Of a stretch of DNA of 5,819 bases, positions 1 to 5,819 are shown piece by piece. The position numbers and the translations under genes are program-made. The DNA comes from an uncultured Lysobacteraceae bacterium. GTDB taxonomy: Bacteria > Pseudomonadota > Gammaproteobacteria > Xanthomonadales > Rhodanobacteraceae. The stretch lies in the NCBI GenBank assembly GCA_946482585.1, contig CAMLSI010000347.1, positions 1 through 5,819 on the forward strand, read 5' to 3'. Position 1 is the first letter of the stretch; each line of letters starts with the position of its first letter. The notes under the pieces were generated by a model. The model searched no databases. It was not told the DNA's origin and saw only the letters and a list, made by a program, of their open reading frames with translations.

Positions 1-1569
1 GCGGTTCCAGGTGTCGAGCAGCAGCGTGCGTTCGTCGCTGCCGAGCAGATCGATCCGCGCGATCGCCTGATCGGGCGTATGCACGGTCGCCTCGAGCAGC
101 CGGACCAGGGCATCGGCCATGCGGGCCATCGACGCCTCATCGAACAGGCTGCTGTTGTAGCGCCAGTCGACGACCAGGCCGTCGACTGACGGAGACGCAT
201 CCACCTGCAAATCGAATTTCACCGGTGCGCCGGGGTTGTCCAGCGCCTCGATGTCCAGGCCGGGCAGGCGCAGACCATCGCGCGGCTGCGCCTGCAGCGC
301 GAGGAATATCTGCGCCAGCGGGCTGTAGGCAGGGCTGCGCTCGGTCCGCAGCACGTCGACGAGCGTGTCGAAGGGGACGTCGCGATGTTCGAGGGCTTCG
401 ACCAGCGCCTGCCGGCTCGCCGACAGCACATCGGAAAACGACATGTCGTCTTCCAGCGAGATCCGCAGCACGAGCGTGTTGACGAACAGGCCGACGACAG
501 TCTCCAGCGCCTTGCGCTGCCGGCCGCCGACCGGGAAGCTCACCACGATGTCCTTCTCGCCGCTGTAGATGGCGATCACAGTGGACAGCGCCGCGTGCAG
601 GTACATGAAGAGTGTCGCGCCGCTGCTCCGGCACAGCGCCTGTGCGCCTTGCAGCCAGGACGCCGGCATGACGCGGCGCACACTGGCGCCGGTATACACC
701 TGTACCGGCGGGCGGGGTCGGTCCAGCGGCAGGCCGTGCGAGGCGGGCAATCCGTTCAGCCGCGTCGTCCAGTAATCGATTTGCGCCTGCGGCACGGCAT
801 CGCCGGCGTGCTGCCGGCTCCAGGCCACGTAGTCGACGTACTGCAACGCCGGTGGTGGCAGCGGATCGGTGCCGCCCGCGACGAAGGCCGCGTACAGCGC
901 GCCGATCTCGCGCTCGAGGATGTCGATGGACGCTCCGTCGCCGGCGATGTGGTGCAGGTTGAGGACCAGCAGCCAGGTATCGCCCCCGAGCTGCGCGCAG
1001 GCGGCGCGGAACAGCGGAGCGACGGTCAGATCGAAATGCCAGTCGTTCTCGCGATCGAGCAGGCGCTGCAGCGCGGCCTCGCGGCGATCGCCGGGCGATT
1101 CCGACAGGTCCTCGTGTTCGAACGGCACCGGAGTCGCAGGCATCACGCATTGCTGCACGTCGCCGTCGATGTCGGCGAAGACCGTCCTCAGCGCCTCGTG
1201 GCGGGCGACGACCGCATCCAGTGCCGCCTTCAGACAGCGCAGGTCGAGCGCGCCGCGCAGGCGGTAGGCGCCGACCATGTTGTAGGCCGCGTGCGCGCCA
1301 TCCAGCTTGTCGATCAGCCACAGGCGGCGCTGCGCGGTGGACGCCGGGAACCGCGTCCGCATCGGAGCCGGCAACGCGGGAACGTTTTCGCCGCCGGTGT
1401 CCGCCGGTCGGCCGAGATGCTGCAGCAGCGCCTGCTTGTGCTCGCGCAGGCGTTCGAGCAGGGTGCGATCCGGCGTTTCGCCGTCGAAATAGACGCGGAG
1501 GTCGCCGTTGTTCACGGCAAGACGGATGCCGCCGCGAACGCAGGCGTCCAGAAGATCGTGGAGGCTCAT
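1..1569 (-). CDS. NRPS, N-terminal part (TubC-type docking domain - C domain)
   Basis: First 523 residues of a second NRPS that runs off the left edge without a stop. Residues 3-52 (LLDACVRGGIRLAV, then VYFDG, then two charged helical stretches) match the TubC-type beta-hairpin docking domain. A Pro/Ala-rich linker (54-72) leads into a C domain. Its motifs: ASTAQRRLWLI 76-86, RHEALRTVF 123-131, HHIAGDG 206-212 with catalytic His207 and Asp211, YVDYVAW 244-250, VGLFVNTLVLR 359-369, HRDVPFDTLVDVL 395-407 and PLAQIFLALQ 417-426. The end, LLLDTWNR, is the usual lead-in to an A domain, expected just outside the window. The C domain should condense the upstream chain with the amino acid of that next module. 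The upstream NRPS lacks an epimerase, so an L-type donor is expected, but I could not settle the C subtype by eye. The ATG at 1569 is the first possible start after the exporter stop in this frame; it has AGG 7 nt upstream and gives a complete docking domain. Confidence 0.96.
   Translation of the reverse strand, partial: MSLHDLLDACVRGGIRLAVNNGDLRVYFDGETPDRTLLERLREHKQALLQHLGRPADTGGENVPALPAPMRTRFPASTAQRRLWLIDKLDGAHAAYNMVGAYRLRGALDLRCLKAALDAVVARHEALRTVFADIDGDVQQCVMPATPVPFEHEDLSESPGDRREAALQRLLDRENDWHFDLTVAPLFRAACAQLGGDTWLLVLNLHHIAGDGASIDILEREIGALYAAFVAGGTDPLPPPALQYVDYVAWSRQHAGDAVPQAQIDYWTTRLNGLPASHGLPLDRPRPPVQVYTGASVRRVMPASWLQGAQALCRSSGATLFMYLHAALSTVIAIYSGEKDIVVSFPVGGRQRKALETVVGLFVNTLVLRISLEDDMSFSDVLSASRQALVEALEHRDVPFDTLVDVLRTERSPAYSPLAQIFLALQAQPRDGLRLPGLDIEALDNPGAPVKFDLQVDASPSVDGLVVDWRYNSSLFDEASMARMADALVRLLEATVHTPDQAIARIDLLGSDERTLLLDTWNR
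1414..1563 (-). other. TubC-type N-terminal docking domain of the second NRPS
   Basis: This encodes residues 3-52 of the second NRPS. The pattern is a first helix LHDLLDACVRGG, two short strands around IRLAVNNGDLRVYF, and two charged helices (TLLERLREHK, QALLQHLG). Order and length fit the TubC/beta-hairpin docking fold, which sits at the N terminus of receiving NRPS subunits and binds a short C-terminal motif of the donor subunit. The strong match of the GGIRLAVNNGDLRV core supports the call. Partner choice is inferred from gene order. Confidence 0.88.
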
Positions 1570-1610
1570 GCGATCGCCTGCGGTGAGGAGATGAGGGTCA
1601 TGGCGGGCGG
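1570..1610 (-). promoter_or_regulatory. 41-nt exporter-NRPS gap with weak ribosome-binding site
   Basis: This is the only noncoding gap between genes in the window apart from the few bases before the exporter ATG. It holds AGGCGA on the minus strand with AGG (1579-1577) 7 nt before the ATG at 1569, and the palindrome GCGATCGC (1570-1577) immediately before that ATG. I see no hairpin followed by a T run, so no intrinsic terminator, and no credible promoter. Cotranscription of the exporter with the second NRPS is the simplest reading. Confidence 0.5.
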
Positions 1611-3272
1611 TTACGCGTCCAGTGCGAGGTGGCGTTCCACGGCGGCGGGTGCGGCCGGGACGCTGCGCGTGATCGAGACGATCCGGCCGCTCTCAAACTT
1701 CATCACCGTGTCGGCGAGGTGGAAGTAGCGGTCGTCGTGACTCACCACGATGGCGGTCTTGCCGAGCTTCTTCAGCCCGGGAAGGAAACTGCTGTAGAAG
1801 AATTCGCGGAATTCCGTGTCCTGGTCCGCGGCCCATTCGTCGAAGACGTAGATATCGGACTGCTCGAAGTAGACGATGAGCAGCGCGAGCCGTTTGCGCT
1901 GGCCGTACGACAGCTTGGTGGTCGACAGACGCCCGTGCTCCACGGACACTTTGCCGGTCAGATCGAGCATGTCGAGCCAAACCCGCACGTCGTCGGGATC
2001 GATGGATTTTCCCGACTTCGCGATCAGGGTCTCGAACAGGTAGTAGTCCTGGAAGACCGCGGAAAAATAGTGGAAAAAGACATTCGTGTCGGCGAGTTCG
2101 GCGCCGTTGACGAGCAGCCTGCCGGTGTGTTTTCCGTACAGGCCGGTGAGCAGTTTCGCCGCGGTGGTCTTGCCGCTGCCGTTGCCGCCGACGAAATAGA
2201 CGATCTCGCCGCGGGTGATGTCGAAATCCAGCGGCCCTACCTGAAAACCGGCACGGCCTTCGTCCTGGCTGTCGTAGTGGAACGACAGCCCGCGAGCCGA
2301 CAGCGTCTGGAACGGTTCGGCGGCCTCGGCGCGGGCGTGCGTCGCAGCGGTCGTGGCGCGGGTGTCCAGTTCGAGCGCGCTCAGCTGCCGGATTGCCACC
2401 CGTGCGCCATGCACGGTGCGGAACGCATTGATCAGGATCGTGAGCGGGCCGACGATGTAAAAGACGGTCATCACGAAGGTCGCGACCGGCGCCCGATCGT
2501 GCACTCCGATGTGCGGCGACAGGTACAGCAGCGCGCCCACGCCGATGAACAGGAGCGCGGTCGCCCAGTGGTTCGACACGCTCAGCAGCATTTCGGCAGA
2601 CATCGTGATGTCGCGGTATTTGCCGGCGTGTCCCGCGAGCTCCTGGTCGAGCAACCATTTCTCGCGATCGCGGTTCAACTTGAGTTCTTTTCCGCCGTCG
2701 ATGACGGCCTCGTAGCACCGGAAAAGATCGTTCTCGATGCTGCGCCGCTGCTCGAAGCGTTTCTCCACCCGTTCCGCGATGGTGAATCGGGCGATGTAGA
2801 GCCCGACGACGAGCAGCGCGAAGAACACGAGGAACAGCCGCGGCGACACGGTTGCGAGGTAGATCAGGCAGGCCACCACCACCGTGGTGTTGAAGATGTA
2901 GTTGGGCAGTTCGATGAGCAGCTCGTGCACGGCGGGCACGTCGCGGGTCAGCGCCGTGTACAGGCGATGGCGCCCGATCGCTTCGACCTTGCGGATCGAC
3001 AGCTGTGTTATGGCCAGCACCAGCTGCTGCCGGAGACCGTGGAGCATGCGCGCACTGAGTCGCGCCAGCGCGATCTGCGAGATCAGGCCGACCGCGACCA
3101 TCAGGATCAGCGCGCCGGCGTAGACGACGACAGCTTCGGGCGACGAGACGGTCCGACCCAGGTCGCGGCTGACCAGTGCGAGCAGCCAGATGTTCGCAGC
3201 GCCCGCCGCGACACTCAGCGCGCTGGCGGACAGGATCGCAGTCCTACTGCGTTTGATGAGGTCCAGCACCAT
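1611..3272 (-). CDS. Cyclic-peptide export ABC transporter, SyrD/PvdE family
   Basis: Half-transporter with fused membrane and ATPase domains, expected to act as an inner-membrane homodimer exporting the NRPS product or precursor to the periplasm. From the ATG at 3272 it is 553 aa, a usual length for this family. About six hydrophobic helices are visible near residues 13-33, 47-69, 127-142, 146-162, 237-252 and 263-282. The nucleotide-binding domain shows Walker A GGNGSGKTT 362-370, Q-loop Gln408, signature LSYGQ 454-458, Walker B IYVFDE with Asp478/Glu479, and H-loop His512 in SHDDRYF. The DEWAADQD block after Walker B, the FFY pair and SHDDRYF are hallmarks of this family as I know it. All catalytic residues are present. 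A TTG start at 3302 would add 10 residues and overlap the upstream stop as TTGA, but no ribosome-binding site precedes it. The ATG has AGGACGGA 10 nt upstream, so I prefer it. The gene lies between two NRPS genes and is probably cotranscribed. The transported molecule is inferred from context only. Confidence 0.96.
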   Translation of the reverse strand: MVLDLIKRSRTAILSASALSVAAGAANIWLLALVSRDLGRTVSSPEAVVVYAGALILMVAVGLISQIALARLSARMLHGLRQQLVLAITQLSIRKVEAIGRHRLYTALTRDVPAVHELLIELPNYIFNTTVVVACLIYLATVSPRLFLVFFALLVVGLYIARFTIAERVEKRFEQRRSIENDLFRCYEAVIDGGKELKLNRDREKWLLDQELAGHAGKYRDITMSAEMLLSVSNHWATALLFIGVGALLYLSPHIGVHDRAPVATFVMTVFYIVGPLTILINAFRTVHGARVAIRQLSALELDTRATTAATHARAEAAEPFQTLSARGLSFHYDSQDEGRAGFQVGPLDFDITRGEIVYFVGGNGSGKTTAAKLLTGLYGKHTGRLLVNGAELADTNVFFHYFSAVFQDYYLFETLIAKSGKSIDPDDVRVWLDMLDLTGKVSVEHGRLSTTKLSYGQRKRLALLIVYFEQSDIYVFDEWAADQDTEFREFFYSSFLPGLKKLGKTAIVVSHDDRYFHLADTVMKFESGRIVSITRSVPAAPAAVERHLALDA

Positions 3273-3282
3273 GATTCGAGGG

Positions 3283-3290
3283 TCCGTCCT
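3283..3290 (-). promoter_or_regulatory. Probable ribosome-binding site of the ABC exporter
   Basis: The minus strand reads AGGACGGA ending 10 nt before the ATG at 3272, while nothing purine-rich precedes the alternative TTG at 3302. This decides the start in favour of the ATG. The match to the anti-Shine-Dalgarno sequence is partial, and translation may be helped by coupling to the upstream NRPS stop at 3299. Confidence 0.5.
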
Positions 3291-3298
3291 GGCGTGCG

Positions 3299-5819
3299 TC
3301 AAAGGTCGATGAAGGTGTCGGATCGCGCGTTTCGCAGGTCACTGACGGCCTGTCGCAAGCGCTCCAGTTCTCCCTGCTGGGCGATGAGACGGCTCTGGGC
3401 CTCGATGGTGGGGGTGGCGAAAAGCTGCGGCAGCTCGATGCGGAGATCGAATTCGCGCTCGATGGCCGATGCGAGCGTGAGGAAATGCAGCGAGTCGCCG
3501 CCGCGCGCGAAGAAGCTGTCGCGAATGCCTATGGCGTCCTGCCGGAGTGTCGTTCGCCACAGCGTGGCGATTCGCTTCTCCAGGTCGGTGCGGGGCGCGT
3601 CGCGACCGTCGTCGTCGCTGTCGTCGTCGTCTCGTCCGGTGTCGCCGGGCGCGGGCAGCGCATGACGGTCCACTTTTCCATTAGGGGACAGCGGCAGCGC
3701 GGCCAGCAGCGCGAAGCGGGAGGGCACCGCGTGGGCCGGCAGGTGCTCGGCGAGGTGCGCGCGGAGCGAATCGGCCAGGGCGCGTGTTCCGGTGTCCGCC
3801 GCCGCGCCGGCCGTGCGATCGGCGACGACATACGCAGCCAGATAGCGTGCGCCGCCGCCGGACGGTTCGCGTCCGACGACGACGCAATCCGCGACCGCCG
3901 GATGTTCGCGCAGGCAGGCCTCGACTTCGCCGGGCTCGACCCGGAAGCCGCGGATTTTTTCCTGGTGGTCCTTGCGTCCCCGGTATTGGAGGGACCCTTC
4001 CGACGTCCATCGCGCCAGATCGCCCGTGCGATAGAGCCGGTCATTGGCGTGCCGATTGAAGACGAACTTCTCGGACGTCAGCGCCGGCTGGTTGAGATAG
4101 CCCCGGGCGAGGCCGGCGCCGCCGATATGCAATTCGCCTATGGCGCCGCTGGGCAGGGGATCGCCGGCGTCGTCGAGCACATAGATCCGTGTGTTGCCGA
4201 TCGGCTTGCCGATCAGCGGCTGGCCGCCCGGCACGCGCAGACAGACGGTGGAGTACGTGGTGGTTTCCGACGGCCCGTAGAGGTCGTACACCTTCGCCTT
4301 CGGCAGCCGTTCGTACAGGGCGTCGACGATGTCCTGATGCAGCAGTTCGCCGGCCAGATTGACGCAGCGCAGGGTGTGTGGAACGACATCCGCCTCAAGC
4401 AGACCGCGGATGGCCGAAGGGACCGTGTTGATCAGCGAGAGCTCCGCGATCTCGCGATCGCGCAACGCGAGGACGTTCTCGACCAGCACGAGACGGCCGC
4501 CCGCCGCCACCGTCACGAAAATCTCGAAGATCGACAGATCGAAGCAGATCGATGTGGCCGCCAGCACCACCGACAGCTCATCTTCCGAATAGTGCGCGAG
4601 CGCCCATTGCACGAACGCGGCGGCATTGCGGTGTTCGATCAGCACGCCCTTGGGCCGGCCGGTCGAGCCCGAGGTGTAGATGACGTAGGCGAGATCTGCG
4701 GCGGTCAGTCCCGTCGCAGAACGCGCCGGGTTCGCAGTGTCGGAGCCGTTTTTCGCGGGCGCGGCGAACGCGCCGTCGTCCGTGCGCAGCGTGGCGCCGC
4801 GGAAGCCACTCAGCGCGAGCGCGCCACGCGCATCGGCGATCACGACGGCGGGCTGCGCATCGTCGAGAATATGGCTGATGCGCGGCGCCGGATAGGCGGG
4901 ATCGATCGGCACATAGGCCGCGCCGCATTTGAGCGCGGCCAGCAATGCGACCACGAGGTCGAGCGACCGGCCATGACAGATGCCGACCCGATCGCCGGGG
5001 CCGACGCCTCGCGCGATCAGCTGCTGCGCCGCACGGTTGGCTCGCAGGTTGAGTTCCGAATAGGTGAGCGAAACCTGACCGCAGGTCGCCGCCACGCGGT
5101 CGGGCGTGCGCAGCGCCTGTTCCTCGAAAAACTCGTGGAGGCAGGCGCCGTCCCGCAGCGGCACGACCGCGCCCTGCCATTGGACGAACTGTTGGTGTTG
5201 CTCGGACGGCAGCAGCAGCGGGTAGGCGTCGATCGGCCGGCCGGCGTTCTCCGTCACCTCCTGCAGCAGGCGCAGGATGCGTTCGAGCACGTCGCGCGCC
5301 TGCGCCGCGTCGAAACAGTCGAGGGCGTAGTCCAGATGCAGGCGCATGTCCTGGCTGCCGTATTCGCAAAGCACGAACGTCAGCGGTACGCGTTCGTGGG
5401 AATGCGACAGGAAATGCGTCTCCACGGGAACGCCATGGAGTGCGAGGCCGAAGTCCAGCTTCTGATAGTTGAAAGCGACGTCGTAAGGTGCTGCGTCACT
5501 TGCGCCGTGCCTGGCGCGCAGCGCCCTGACCAGGTCGCCGAGGGGAAAACGCCCGTGGCGGTGGTCCTGTCGCAACACCGCGGCGAGCTGTCCGAGCAGC
5601 GCGGCGAACGAGACATCGGGCGTCGCGCAGAACCGGTGAATGTTGACGTTGACGAGCGAACCGATGACCGCCTTGTCGGCCGCCGTGCGCCGGTTGTGTA
5701 TCGGCGAACCGACGATGATGTCGCGTCGCCGGCAGGTTCTCGAAAAATAGACGTACAGCGCCGCATACAGGACGACGACGAGATCGGATTTCGCGGTCGC
5801 GGCCAACGCCCGCAACGCC
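3299..5819 (-). CDS. NRPS, C-terminal part (partial C - A - T - docking tail)
   Basis: Activates an amino acid as its aminoacyl-AMP, tethers it to a phosphopantetheinyl arm and condenses it in a cytoplasmic NRPS line. The true start lies beyond the right edge: the codon at 5815 is TTG inside a C domain, and the frame stays open to the end. Numbering from 5815: C-domain second half at 1-215 (C5-like IGSLVNVNIHR at 51-61), A domain at 225-720, T domain at 741-812. A motifs seen: LTYSELN 250, YTSGSTGRPKG 380-390, FDLS 425-428, LYGPSETT 512-519, YRTGDLARW 595-603, NGKVDR 712-717. The T motif is GGDSL with attachment Ser775. Specificity residues aligned by eye to GrsA read DLFNNALTYK, which I remember as an alanine-type code. 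An Asp-rich linker (728-739) joins A to T, and a 26-residue tail ending DTFIDL follows T. There is no epimerization or thioesterase domain, so the chain must go to another subunit. Family assignment is near certain; substrate is tentative. Confidence 0.97.
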   Translation of the reverse strand, partial: ALRALAATAKSDLVVVLYAALYVYFSRTCRRRDIIVGSPIHNRRTAADKAVIGSLVNVNIHRFCATPDVSFAALLGQLAAVLRQDHRHGRFPLGDLVRALRARHGASDAAPYDVAFNYQKLDFGLALHGVPVETHFLSHSHERVPLTFVLCEYGSQDMRLHLDYALDCFDAAQARDVLERILRLLQEVTENAGRPIDAYPLLLPSEQHQQFVQWQGAVVPLRDGACLHEFFEEQALRTPDRVAATCGQVSLTYSELNLRANRAAQQLIARGVGPGDRVGICHGRSLDLVVALLAALKCGAAYVPIDPAYPAPRISHILDDAQPAVVIADARGALALSGFRGATLRTDDGAFAAPAKNGSDTANPARSATGLTAADLAYVIYTSGSTGRPKGVLIEHRNAAAFVQWALAHYSEDELSVVLAATSICFDLSIFEIFVTVAAGGRLVLVENVLALRDREIAELSLINTVPSAIRGLLEADVVPHTLRCVNLAGELLHQDIVDALYERLPKAKVYDLYGPSETTTYSTVCLRVPGGQPLIGKPIGNTRIYVLDDAGDPLPSGAIGELHIGGAGLARGYLNQPALTSEKFVFNRHANDRLYRTGDLARWTSEGSLQYRGRKDHQEKIRGFRVEPGEVEACLREHPAVADCVVVGREPSGGGARYLAAYVVADRTAGAAADTGTRALADSLRAHLAEHLPAHAVPSRFALLAALPLSPNGKVDRHALPAPGDTGRDDDDSDDDGRDAPRTDLEKRIATLWRTTLRQDAIGIRDSFFARGGDSLHFLTLASAIEREFDLRIELPQLFATPTIEAQSRLIAQQGELERLRQAVSDLRNARSDTFIDL
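3302..3379 (-). other. C-terminal docking tail of the first NRPS
   Basis: This encodes the last 26 residues after the T domain. A charged, probably helical stretch (GELERLRQAVSDLRNA) is followed by the acidic-hydrophobic end SDTFIDL. Donor NRPS subunits that pair with TubC-type docking domains commonly end in such a short linear motif after a flexible or helical tail. No thioesterase, reductase or further C domain follows. The docking role is inferred from this tail and from the TubC-type domain at the start of the next NRPS. Confidence 0.6.
3608..3631 (-). repeat. GAC triplet repeat encoding an Asp-rich A-T linker
   Basis: Eight codons read (GAC)4 AGC (GAC)3 on the minus strand and encode DDDDSDDD at residues 729-736 of the first NRPS, in the linker between the last A motif (NGKVDR) and the T domain. 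It is a short interrupted trinucleotide repeat that keeps frame with any whole-codon change in copy number. It is probably a flexible acidic spacer with no catalytic role. Confidence 0.85.

Noticed and set aside
137..1321. A 394-codon open frame on the minus strand with start at 1321.
   Set aside because: It is out of frame with the second NRPS, which carries all C-domain motifs across the same bases. The Arg/Ala/Pro-rich product has no domain.
1566..1601. An 11-residue mini-frame (MTLISSPQAIA) in the exporter-NRPS gap, ending in an ATGA overlap with the second NRPS start.
   Set aside because: It has no ribosome-binding site and starts only 9 nt after the exporter stop. The overlap is neat but easily due to chance; I would reconsider if it is conserved in relatives.
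385..1728. A 447-codon open frame on the plus strand opposite the second NRPS.
   Set aside because: It has a low-complexity Arg/Ala/Gln-rich product and is antisense to an intact docking and C domain. I treat it as a shadow.
1629..3665. A 678-codon open frame on the plus strand opposite the exporter and the end of the first NRPS.
   Set aside because: Its composition (runs of Asp, Glu, Gln, Arg, His) has no recognisable domain, and it lies antisense to a gene with all ABC motifs. Long antisense frames are a usual by-product of high-GC third positions.
5813..5815. TTG at 5815 as the start of the first NRPS.
   Set aside because: It lies inside a condensation domain and the frame is open to the window edge, so it is an internal Leu codon.
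1..5819. Transposons, CRISPR arrays, tRNA or rRNA genes.
   Set aside because: Nearly all bases are taken up by three intact coding frames, and I saw no terminal inverted repeats, spaced direct repeats or RNA-gene signatures.

Overview
The window is a piece of a nonribosomal peptide synthetase (NRPS) biosynthetic cluster. Every supported gene lies on the minus strand, so it reads from right to left. The DNA is G+C-rich (about two thirds by eye) with strong G/C preference at third codon positions. A SyrD/PvdE-type peptide exporter, which acts at the inner membrane of Gram-negative bacteria, sits among the synthetases. Together these suggest a high-GC Pseudomonadota, for example a Burkholderiales or Lysobacter-like organism. 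I cannot name the species or the product from sequence alone.

Layout in transcription order. (1) 5819 to 3299: the C-terminal part of an NRPS, cut by the window edge. It holds the second half of a condensation (C) domain, a complete adenylation (A) domain, a thiolation (T/PCP) domain and a helical tail with an acidic-hydrophobic end. (2) 3272 (or 3302) to 1611: a complete fused membrane-domain/ATPase cyclic-peptide ABC exporter of the SyrD/PvdE family. (3) 1569 to 1: the N-terminal 523 residues of a second NRPS, running off the left edge. It starts with a TubC-type docking domain followed by an essentially complete C domain with an intact HHxxxDG motif. No stop occurs in its frame within the window.

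The genes are packed like one operon. The exporter start overlaps or nearly abuts the first NRPS stop, and only 41 nt separate exporter and second NRPS. No terminator or internal promoter is evident, and no stretch over 300 nt lacks a gene.

Proposed working. The first NRPS loads an amino acid on Ser775 of its T domain (numbered from the codon at 5815). My reading of the specificity residues, DLFNNALTYK, resembles codes I remember for alanine. It has no epimerase or thioesterase, so its peptidyl chain must be passed on. Its C-terminal tail probably docks on the TubC-like domain of the second NRPS, whose C domain would form the next peptide bond. The exporter encoded between them probably moves the finished or precursor peptide across the inner membrane. 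The architecture belongs to known families. The points most worth checking are the predicted docking pair, the substrate code, the atypical C domain of the first NRPS, and an Asp-rich triplet-repeat linker.
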